Below, in pieces: positions 1 through 10,700 of a stretch of DNA of 64,000 nucleotides. The number at the start of each line of letters is the position of its first letter. The stretch's first letter is position 1. The notes below the pieces were generated by a model. The model was not told the origin of the DNA. It made no database searches and saw nothing but the letters and a program-made list of their open reading frames with translations. Source of the DNA: Distichodus sexfasciatus (lineage: Eukaryota > Chordata > Actinopteri > Characiformes > Distichodontidae); NCBI GenBank assembly GCA_032718565.1, contig JAVGVS010000160.1, positions 562,501-626,500 of the forward strand, in the 5' to 3' direction. Position numbers and translations under genes: made by a program.

Positions 1-508
1 TCAAATTCAGTACCTACCAGGTGGCAATTTAAATCTGTTTCTGTTTCTGGTGGAATGGTTTGTACCAGTAAAGAAATCCTCACGTGCTCTAAAAACTGCA
101 GCAATCTGAACATTTAATGTGAACTGAGAGTGTGCACTGTGCTGTTCATTTAATATTAACATGTTAACAAATGCTAATAAAGAAACATTTATAAATGACA
201 AGATGTTTTCAGTGTTTATTTTTATATAGTTACAGTGATACTTGATAAAAGAATGACACCAAAGAATAAAATAGATTTGTGTATAAAATGACACAGTGGA
301 TGATTGTTTAAAAAGCACTTATTACATTGAAGTTGTTAAAATGATTAAAAAACACCCATTAAAATAACACTATAATGTTTAGTGTCTGAGTCATGAAGGC
401 AGCTCCAAAGCATCCAATTAAAACTCAGTTTCCAGATGAGTAAGAGTAATGAGAACTGTTAAACAAGGGTTAGGATACAGAAGTGCAGTGCGTAAAGATG
501 CTAAAACC

Positions 509-520
<12 letters not shown>

Positions 521-568
<48 letters not shown>
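521..568. repeat. (TG)24 microsatellite
   Basis: Uninterrupted TG dinucleotide run upstream of the astacin gene. The rest of 1-880 is AT-rich and shows no coding or RNA feature I can support. Confidence 0.95.
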
Positions 569-570
<2 letters not shown>

Positions 571-886
571 ATGCTGACTCAGCTCAAGCTGCATGTTAGG
601 GCACTTACTGCTTACACAGTCACATTAGAGCTGTGCTGTTCTGTGCAGAACCTGCTGATGAAGGATACAGGACCTGAGTGAAAGCAGCACATGTAGCAAT
701 TGTGCGTCCTGTTACCTGCTATTACGGCTTTGTAGTACTAATATCAAGTGATGATGTTTCACGTCACTCTACATCAGTATCTAACGTCATGGCAGTGTGG
801 GGAGGTGCTTTGGGACTGAATATAACAGCTGCGGTTTTGAATAGAAATCAAACCAACTGCTGGTCAATAAAGTCAAAGGCAGCAAG

Positions 887-2562
887 ATGCTCTTAATTGG
901 GGCCATTTTGGGGATGGTGGTACAGTCCTGGACGTTGCCTCTGCAGGTAAGAGATGCTGAACACATTCACACCTACATTCCAACCTGATCTACAGCTCAG
1001 ACCTGAATCTGCCTTTGACAGAATTCTTCTGCCGTGCATGAAGCGGTGATCAGGATGAAAAGGGCATACTCAGGTAAGGACATTCCTTCATTACCTGGAG
1101 TGAAGATTTACCTACAGTCCTAGTGGAGAAAAGAACATTATTTATATGATGTCGTTGTTTTATGATGTTAGAGGAGTTCATGTCCCCTGATGAGATGAGC
1201 CCAATGGACCGGATCCTTATAGCAAATCGCAGTAAGCAGAAAATGCCTCAAACACCCAAACATGTTAGAAAGCCCAGATTGGTGATAAGTTTAAAAGTTT
1301 AAAGTGATATTTTTTTCCATCAGGGATGCGAGGTGGGCTTTCGGGATATACGTTTCGTGAGGGAGACATCGCCACTGCAGGACCGCGGAGTACCATCACT
1401 TGCCCGGGACAGAGCTGCCTTTGGCCAAAGTCTGTGGATGGATTTGTTTATGTGCCATACACCATCTCATCTGCCTATGGTGAGTTAGTCTGAAACTTTC
1501 TGCACAATAAAATGTGGGAAGAGTAGAATATGGGAAATTTGTTATTCAGTCTCAGACCAAATCTAACTCTGTTTAACCCAGACATAATGGACAGAATAAC
1601 TATAGAGATCGGCATGCTGGACATCTCATCAAGAACTTGTGTGAAGTTTGTACCTCGTACACATCAAGCTAATTTCCTGGACATACAGCCTAAATTTGGG
1701 TGAGTTTCCTGACTGGTTATCCCTCAAACACAGAAGATTCTGAGACTAAATTGTGCGCCTTAATCTTTAAAAACTGTGTTCACGGAAAATGCAGCTTGAA
1801 TTGTTTTCTGAAAACTTTTACTTGGTCATTATATATTCTAATCCTCAAGCAACAGTGACTCCTGGAACCTGGTTTGGACTTATTGTGTGTTGTCTGCTTG
1901 CCCCCACAGCTGCTGGTCATTCCTGGGCATGGTGGGAGGAGCACAGCCTATGTCCCTGCAGACCCCCGGCTGCATGTGGTCCGGAGTGGCGTCTCACGAG
2001 CTGATGCACGCCCTGGGCTTTGTGCACGAGCAGTCTCGCTCTGACCGGGACCAATACGTCACCATCCTGTGGGAGAACATCCTTGAAGGTATAATTTACT
2101 CCGGTAAAATGTGTAGAAACAGAGTGAAGAATTATTTTAACAAGATGATGACAAACTCTCCTCTCTGCAGGTCAAAAGCACAACTTTAGGAAGTATGAGA
2201 CAAACAACCTCAACACTGCGTACGACTACAGCTCTGTGATGCACTATGGGAGGTAGGTGGTGGATTCTTCTTTAAAGTGGGACAAATAATTAATTAGGTA
2301 AGATTTTTCCAGAATAGTCACTGAAGTGTAATTCCCATACAGATTTGCCTTCTCTGAGGAAGGATTGCCAACTATCCTGCCTAAACCTGACCCAAACATT
2401 CCTATTGGTCAGCGAGATGGACCAAGCCCTCTTGATATTCATAAAATAAATATTCTGTATAACTGTGGTAAGTAAAGATTTTGATTAGATAATGGCAGAA
2501 TGAGTGTTTGACATTAAATTAATATCCTTTTCCCCTCATTTCCACCAGGCGGCCGTCTGTGA
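887..2562 (+). CDS. Astacin-family zinc metalloprotease, six-cysteine (c6ast/hatching-enzyme-like) type, 9 exons
   Basis: Secreted zinc endopeptidase of the astacin (M12A) family. Coding exons: 887-946, 1022-1073, 1172-1231, 1324-1479, 1582-1699, 1910-2088, 2171-2252, 2343-2467, 2549-2562. Every intron is GT-AG, phases agree, and the total is 846 nt or 281 aa. Residues 1-20 are a hydrophobic signal peptide starting MLLIGAILGMVV. A short propeptide follows, with the astacin EGDI motif near residues 70-73 whose Asp normally caps the zinc. The catalytic site is HELMHALGFVHE (zinc ligands His178, His182, His188; general base Glu179), with the Met-turn SVMHYG (Met232, Tyr234). The mature region has exactly six cysteines (84, 89, 129, 150, 170, 277). 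The extra N-terminal pair 84/89 is the mark of fish c6ast and hatching enzymes. There is no C-terminal EGF or CUB domain. A TATA-like TATAAC lies near 821 and an ATTAAA near 2698. It appears intact. Which paralogue (nephrosin, c6ast or LCE-like) it is cannot be decided by eye. Confidence 0.93.
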
Positions 2563-4247
2563 TCAGAATGTAATGCTGAAAACTTCCTTCCTGAGACGCC
2601 CTGGATAGTCAGAATGTGTTGAAAGATAGAATCATTCCAAATGTAGTTCTAAAACACTTATGTGTTCATACAGATAACATCTAAATTATTTAGTCTGATT
2701 AAATATTTAATTATTTTCACTTATTTATTTTTAGAAGTTAATGTACGTAATGTACTTAAAATGTACCAATATGTTTGCATTAAATGTGTAGAAAAAGCAA
2801 AGATGTTTCTCTTTTATGTGGTTGAACACACATACATACACAAACTTTTACTGGAACTGGAACACTCTAACAGCTCTATTCTATTAGCACACATAAAATG
2901 CAAGTAAAATGCAGAATACCTCAAAACACTTAAAGCATCAAAGGACGTGCCTCGTGTCTCAGCTGTTAATGTGTGCTCTTGCGTTGAAAGGTCATTCTAG
3001 CTGACAGACGCAAACGTCCTCTTCTTCTCCTTTTCCTTCGGATTCTGGCAGTTACTTTTTGTTTTTCGCTGTCTAATGTAAGTAAACTTCTCAGGAAGTT
3101 GAAAGACAGGTAGAGAGACAGGTACGTGAGGAAGAGATAACAGGACCAGAGAATCAGCATCACACCAAAAAAAAAAAAAAACAGCCCTGTGTTACTCTTA
3201 TCACTCTTAAAATTATTTTAAAAACTTATTGGAAAAGTTATTCACCCAAAATTTTTTAAAATGAAAATATTCTACTTTGACATCTGCATTCCACCAGACT
3301 GGCTTATTGCCTTCATGATTAAACTCACACACCTCCATACTAAGCAGCTTAAGCTGGATTAGTCTGTTCTTAACCAGGCTCCATGACACACTTACACAAT
3401 ACATTGCATCTTGCGTATTTGTCCACTCACCACTCACACAACAGATCAATATCTGTATTGAGTTATCACAGTAAAAGCACTGGACTGCTATAGGGGCTCT
3501 AAGGAACAGGACCTGAGTAAGGGAGGAAGTAAGGAGGGAATTTCAGTGTGACCATGGCAAAAAACTCTCTCTGTCTGCTGAGGAGATGATTTGATAACAG
3601 TTGCTTACACAAAAAGAGCATTAATATAAATAGGGCCAGCATTTTTGGGGTCCTACCAACAGGAAATAATTTTGAGAATATAAAATATTACAAATGTGAT
3701 ACCCGTCAAGCCAATGTCAGTTCACCAGAATATACTGCCAGAAAATATATCTGGCAACAATGACAAATTGCCACCAGTGGCACATGTATTTGCTAGTGAT
3801 TAACAAAAACAATTAGCAAGTAATATCAAATTTGTTGTGAACCTTTTGTGACAAATACGCCAGGTGCATAAATTTTCCACCAAGTTTGCTAGAAGTCCAC
3901 CACAAGTTGGGCACAAACCTAATTTGCATATGAAAATATTATCTTGTTGCAAATTTGCGTCAACTTTTGCTTGTAAGGGTAATAAAAGAGCCTGGTAAAA
4001 CATCATCAAACGTTCTGAAGATCAAATGACTCCAAGCAGAATATGCCTCCAGAATGTGTTGCTCGGCAACACCAAATGTTCAAAGTGTCCACAAACCGCA
4101 TGAGGACTAAAATGAACTGTGCAAAGAGCTAGCGCCAGGTTTACACAAGTTTGTCAATATAGTAAAGTTCAGTAAATCAGGATTGAAACAGTTACAATAA
4201 CGTTACAAAGGGAATACTGGGCGCTGCTAGAAAATCTGCAGGTTACT
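2563..4247. other. AT-rich spacer downstream of the astacin gene
   Basis: I see no supported gene here. A short minus-strand frame (2966-3163) with a hydrophobic start and Arg-rich tail is noted separately. A poly-A run lies at about 3167-3181. Around 3650-4130 the sequence resembles old repeat DNA, but I could not find its ends. Confidence 0.5.
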
Positions 4248-5947
4248 ACCTAGATAACATATTCACGTGGGCCCATGTGGGTTTTTGAAGGCCTGAATCA
4301 AGGGCCCCATTTAGGCAGCCCACTGGGCCCCACATGATTTTGTCCTCAGCCCACCTGGATCCCTAATGGGGCTAATATGGGCTAACCTCGGAGCCCACTT
4401 GGGCAACCGCACTGGGCCCATGTATGACCCCACTACTGTATGCCCATTTGGGTAAATTATGGGGTTTTAACAGGCTCAACACGGGGCCCTTTTGGTACAA
4501 CTGGGCTATACACTGGGTCCCACAAAGGATATTTTATATAAAAGCTATATATTAAATGTATATTTGGTTTGGATAAAAATCAAATTAACACCATTTACTA
4601 TTTTTACACAAATTTACTCCATTAAACTACTTCTATAATTCTAATTTAATTTTAAAATGCATGTATGTAGCTTATGTTGCTAACAGATGAAATAAGCAAA
4701 TAAAGACTGTTCCACAAACATTACTGTCAACTTTGTCAAGACATTTAATTTAAAAAAATTAAAACATTTACAAGTAATGAAGTTTATTATCTGGCACTAA
4801 ATGTCCAACAGAACATTTCACTTTGTGAAGTTATTAATACAAATTTTTAAAAGTGAAGGATTGAAACTGTTGAAACTATGGCTGAGGCCAGGCTGCAGCA
4901 TCATGCCTACCAAAGAGAAAAACAAAATGCATTAAAATTCAGCTTACAGCCATTTATGCTAAATAAAAATGAATAAATCTAACTTCTGTGTTTAACAAAA
5001 CAGATTTCAAACTCTTTCTTAATTTCATTTGTGAGTATGCAAGTACAATGAACCAAATTATCACAAAGCATCATCAGATTCTGTTAAATATGATCTGCAG
5101 CCACACTCATATGAATATTTAAAATTTCTTCTCTAGCATTACAGTAAGACAGGATTATATCAATTAAATTGGGTATTAAAGAATTATCAATTACGTTAAC
5201 AGCGCAAACAAATTGATCCATCTACAGCAATCCTATGAACCCATCCAACAGGCATTATTGTGCTGTATCACATGTGGCATACTATACTGTTTACATATTT
5301 TTTCCAGTAGATAGCAACAGAGGACTTGAGGTACTTTTATGAATTACAAGGTAAGTGTTGCACACAAAAGTCATTGGCATATATTTAGGGATTAGGGATG
5401 CAATGGTACCGTGTGCCCACGATTCGGTACGTATCATGTTTTTTGGGCCACTGGTACGGTTTCGGGATATTAATATTATCTTAACTCTAGTGTCGGTGTA
5501 TATCCCTGAATGCTACAGAACCCAAGCAAAGCCAAGACAAATGAATCATAAATCAAATGAAGCAGTTCATGACTCGTGAATCAAAATAACTGATTTATGA
5601 ATCAAATGAATCATGAATCAGATTCATGACTCAAATGAACCAAATTACAAACCAATTCACGAATCAAATGAATCAACTCATAAATCATTAATCAAATGAA
5701 TCATGAATCAGATTCATGACTCAATGAACCAATTTACAAACCAATTCACGAATCAAATGAATCAACTCATAAATCATTAATCAAATGAATCAGTTCATGA
5801 ATGGGCATACAAGAGTGGAGCCATACATGGGCCCAGTGAGGTTGCCCAAGTGGGCCCAGAGTTTAGCCCATATTAGCCCCATTAGGGATCCAGTGAGGCT
5901 GCCTAAAAACCCTCATGGGGCCCACATGGACATCTGGTTATCTGGGT
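4248..5947. mobile_element. Non-autonomous DNA transposon with ~140-190 bp terminal inverted repeats
   Basis: The sequence at about 4250-4440 is repeated in reverse complement at about 5805-5945. Both carry AGATAAC near the outer edge and the same run of GGGCCCA-type words, for example GGATCCCTAATGGGGCTAA on the left arm and its complement on the right. The roughly 1.35 kb interior has no transposase frame. The target-site duplication is unclear. The family is not identified; similar GGGCCC-rich elements are common in fish. Confidence 0.8.
5611..5789. repeat. Tandem duplication, 90-bp unit, two copies
   Basis: TCATGAATCAGATTCATGAC recurs at 5611 and 5701. The copies are near-identical over 90 and 89 bp, differing by a one-base deletion and a few substitutions. 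The unit is itself built from degenerate AATCAAATGAATCA words and lies inside the inverted-repeat element. Confidence 0.9.
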
Positions 5948-6099
5948 GACTGGTCAGACAGGAGCATCACACTCACTTGGCACAGCTAACTAGCCAGTGG
6001 TGCGCTTTCCAAAAGCATAGTTGCTAACAGTTTACGCACCCATGTTAGCTCAGGTTTAGTATGCGTGTTCCTATGATGGGAAAGTCTGATTTTTATCCA

Positions 6100-6339
6100 C
6101 CACAGACTTTGTTGACGTCCTCGAACCTCCACCCGTGCACCAGAGGGCGCTGTTCCGCTGCGCTCATTGATCCGCGGCGCGCTGTTTTCAAAATAAGAGT
6201 CAGTGGTAAATAAAGCCGCTCCTGTTGCCCGGAATCGATGTTCGGTGAAGTTTTATCAAATGGATTAATAAAGTCAGCGCTCTGCTTTTGAATATCAGAG
6301 AATCGACGGGATGGCTCTAGGTATTAAGCATCTTTAAAG
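6100..6339 (+). promoter_or_regulatory. cep250: Putative cep250 promoter and 5' non-coding exon
   Basis: A local CpG-rich patch (GATCCGCGGCGCGC near 6171) lies in otherwise AT-rich DNA, with a CRE-like TGACGTC near 6113 and an ETS-type CCGGAA near 6230. It is followed by a good splice donor, AAAG|GTGAGA, at 6339/6340. The first coding exon of cep250 is preceded by a splice acceptor (ag at 7742-7743), so a non-coding exon must lie upstream, and this is the best candidate. The transcription start is not determined. Confidence 0.5.
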
Positions 6340-7756
6340 GTGAGACTTCACGACTTAAGCGAGTTTTATGTCCGGCTTTCGAATTCTGTTGCTGAATTAG
6401 ATCCGCGGCCCGAGTCTGGACCTGTGCGCATTTTTTGTAACTAGCATTATGAGTTTTATTCCGCGGTACGATTCCGTTACTTATGTATTTTCAACAAACA
6501 TTGGGAACTATTTAATAAATTACAATGACTGCTGTCTCTCACTAAGATCCGGTTTTACAGCATTGCTCCATTTCTGCATTTCATTCAGCTGTGATCGCTT
6601 AAACTGAGAATTAAAGCTGAGATTGAATTGCCCCGGGGAGTTGTACCGTTCTGCTGTGTGCAGCCCTGCCAGTCGTCTGGACCCCAAACACCAGAAAACT
6701 AGTGTTGGTGGAGGAAAAGCCTAGCCGTTGTTCTGGATGAGAACTGGTGTTCTGTAGGGGTGTAATGATGCATCGATCTACATCGATTCAGTGATCAGCG
6801 AGCCCATTACATCGACCCGAAAAAGAAAACAGCGACCATACATATTGTAGCACCACATTATATTCAACATAAGGTCTAGTTTTATTTAAAGAGAAGATTG
6901 GTTTTCATATGAATGTCTGACTGAGCTCAGGAATAAGAATGTGATGATATTTTAGTTACTTTTTGTGATATGATATGAGTTGAAGTGTGTTCAGCACAAT
7001 ATATAATCAGCATATTATACTGTCTCATTTTGATCACTGGCTCCTGAATTGAATTGAAATGGTATTGTAGATTTGTGTGATATCTGTGGACACTGACTAT
7101 TGAATTGAAATAATATTGTTTTGTGATAAAACTTGGGATTTACACCATTCCGCTTTACTATAATATTACATTATTGCTCTATTTATTGTATTGACTGTTG
7201 CATGTTGAGTGTTACTATGTGTACTGTATATGTAGCACTGTGGCAACTGTTCTTTAAAGAGAACATTTTAGAAGCATGCTGAAGTTCTGTTGAAACATCC
7301 TAACAGCTTTTAAAGCATCCTACTGTAGCATACATTTATAGCATTTCTGTCCACCTGTGATACCTCATCAGAAAATAATGGTTTATGTAGGTACGGTTTC
7401 TGCTATCACATAAAGCTTCCAGCATGAATTTATATTGGAAGTATGTTTTGATGATTTTGATTTTGTTAGTTGTCCTTGAGTGTTTTGAAAGGCAATGTTG
7501 TTGTTGTTATTATTATTATTATTATTACAGATTGATTTTAATGCAAAGAAAAAAGCACACATTTGTGTAAAAAAATAACAGTAATAAATGGAAAGTAGCT
7601 TAATGAAAATGATTTCAACTTTGATCAGTAAACATGGGCGAGACGCCTCAATAGGAGTTCTAACATGAAATGAACGGGAGTATAAGGACTGGGTATGGGA
7701 ACTACTGTTTAACCTTGTGTTTTGTTTTTGTTTTGTTTTTTAGCTAATGGGTAAAA

Positions 7757-10700
7757 ATGCAGACTGAGTTGTTTGTTGGTTGGGAGGAGGAGCGGGCGGA
7801 ATTGAAAGCGGAGTTATCTAGACTGCAGGAGGAACTCGCAGAGAGCTGGGCGGAGAAGGCGGAGCTACAGTCCCGTTCCCAAGCGCTGAGTGACAGGGTA
7901 AGGAGCAGAAAGAACATGCCACCATCCAGCTTTCATTTTCACCTTTCTCTTAATCAAATGATTTAGAGCAAAAATGTAATTCAAAGCAAACGTTTCAGTT
8001 GGCTCCTGTGAAAGCCTGCTGGTCTCAGAGTTTTCAGATTTTGTTTATTCTGCGAGTTCAAGGCTCATGGAAGATCATGGGTCAAAGATGAACATCATGC
8101 CAACATTTTCATAGTTTGCTCCAAAATAGTTCCCACAAAAAAATAGTTTCAGACAGTTCAAAATACATTTGCCAAATGATTTCAGCATAGCATTGATCCA
8201 GAATCAAAACATTGATCAGACATCATACAAATTTGTAATTTTGCTTTGTATCAAACAGGAGGCCTATTTTTGTTAAAGAAGATTGTTTTTCATTTACGTA
8301 ATATAAATTACATTAATAGAAATGTCAAATTATAGTTTAGTTTAATTTTGTGATTTGATATGAATGGAAGTGATTGTGTTAAATCAGCAAATGATGTTGT
8401 CTCATATCGAACACTAGCTCCTGAAATGAATCAAATCAAAATTGTATCATGGCAGACTTTGTGATATTGGCAGAAATTAAATCGTGTGTCGAAATAATAT
8501 GATATCGTGATGAGACCTGTGATTTACACCCCTAGTGGGCAGCGCAAACTTTTTCTGTCTATTGCATTTGATTGTATCCTGTAATCTTGTGACGTCTCTG
8601 CTATAATAACTACGACCATGTGATCTCTGATGTCTTGTGTGTTCAGCTCTCAGGAACACTGGATCCAGCCGTGTCTCTCCACCTTGACGCTGAGCAAAGG
8701 GGATGGAGGAGGAAACTGAGGGAGGGGAGGGAGAGAGAAGCCAGGCAGGCTCATCTCATCCAACAACTCCAGAAGAAGGTATGAGGCGTAGTGTAGCAGG
8801 AACGACAGGGTCAGAGGAGTTAAAAGAATAAACTGAACATTGTATGGATTAAAGATGGCACCGATCTGATATGTGGAGTGTTACTGGTCCGATAACAACT
8901 TACATAGCTGAATCGGTTACCGGCGGCATTGGGCAGAGTAATGGAACCGATCTATAAATGCGTGCACGCTCACTTGATTATGCACCGGAAGTGGCGCTGT
9001 GGTAAAGCCAGTTTAATGTTTGACATTCGCACTAATTCGTACATATTGATATGACATTGGGCAGAACAAGCAACGCAACACACTACGACCCCCCCAAAAA
9101 TCATGTGATTATACAGTTTAATTTCCTGAACAACACCAGCTCTCGCCCACAATCTCTGTTTTAAATTAAACTGTATAATCACATGATTTTTGGGTTCCTG
9201 ATGGTTTTAGCGCTACAGGATTAAGGACCGTCACAAAATTACAGAACTGTGTTTAAACAAATCATTTTGGAGACATTATTTTAATAATAAATAATTAAAC
9301 ATATACATATGGATGTGTAATTATTACATATTTTAATTAGGAGCTTTAACAAAATGTGACCTGCATTTGACCCATCCGTGAAGGAGCACTGGGTAGCACT
9401 GGAGCTTTTTGGCAGCGCTCTGTGAGCAGTGCTTGGGGCCGGTGCCTTGCTCATGAGTACCTCAATTCAAACCTTTCCAACCCTGCCCACTGTTGCGCTA
9501 CCAACTGCTCCAATAATAAGATTATACTATTAACATTCGTAATAACTTTAAATTTAAGAAAAACCTTCTGAATATTGTTGAATGAGGCTCTTTGTTTCTG
9601 GTCTGTAGTTGGTGGAGTACAGGGCTCGCTGTGAGCGTCTGGAACAGAAGGTGCAGATGGAGGAGAGGGAACTGAGAATCAGGGAGGTGAGAGGAACCGC
9701 AGTCAGATTTTCCTCAAGAATAGAAAATACACCATTATATAGCCACCCTGTATTATCTCTTTTGTGTGTGCAGAGATTACTGAGAGACGAGCACAGTGAC
9801 ACGCTGGAGACCTCTCTCATCAGGCTGGAGGAGGAACGCCAGAGGTAGTGAAGCACTAATGGTCTAAATCATGCTTCATAACAACATATGATGATATATT
9901 GTTTCAGTTGAATTGAATCGAAATCTTCTCAAAGCAGCTTTGTAATATTGAATAGTTGTATCAAATTCATTGAATCGATATATCGTTTTGTGGTACGGTA
10001 CTCAACAATACTAGTTAGAACAACGAAACTAAGTGCTTTTGTCTAGCAAATTAAACATTTTTAGATGACTCTCCAAATTGTAACATCATCTTCATTTTAC
10101 TCAGTAATATTCACTTACAATTTACAAAGAAATGAACAGTCTCTACTTTTTATGGTAGATTTATTTTAATGAAGAGAGACAGAATATCAACCAAAAACCC
10201 AGAAAAAACACACTACATAAAAATTATACATTGATTTGCATTTTGCTGAGAGAAATAAGTATTTGATCCCCAAGCAAAACACAAATTAGTACTTGGTGGA
10301 GAAACCCTTGTTGGCAAGCACAGCGGTAAGACGTTTCTTGTAGTTGGTCACCAGGTTTGCACACATCTCAGGAGGGATTTTGGCCCACTCCTCTTTACAG
10401 AAACTCTAAGTCCTTTCTTCTTGTCTGCAGCTTGGCAACTCGAAGCTCAGCTCCCTTCACAGATTTTCGATAGGATTAAGGTTCGGAGACTGGTTAGGCC
10501 ATTCCATAACCTTAAAGTGCTTCTTCTTTAGCCACTCCTTAGTTGCCTTGGCTGTATGTTTTGGGTCATTGTCATGCTGAAAGACCCATCCACGACCCAT
10601 CTTTAGTGTCCTGGCTGAGGGAAGGAGGTTCTCGTCCTAAATTTTACGGTACGTGGCCCCATCCATTGGCCCCTCAATGCGGTGTAGTCATCATGTACTT

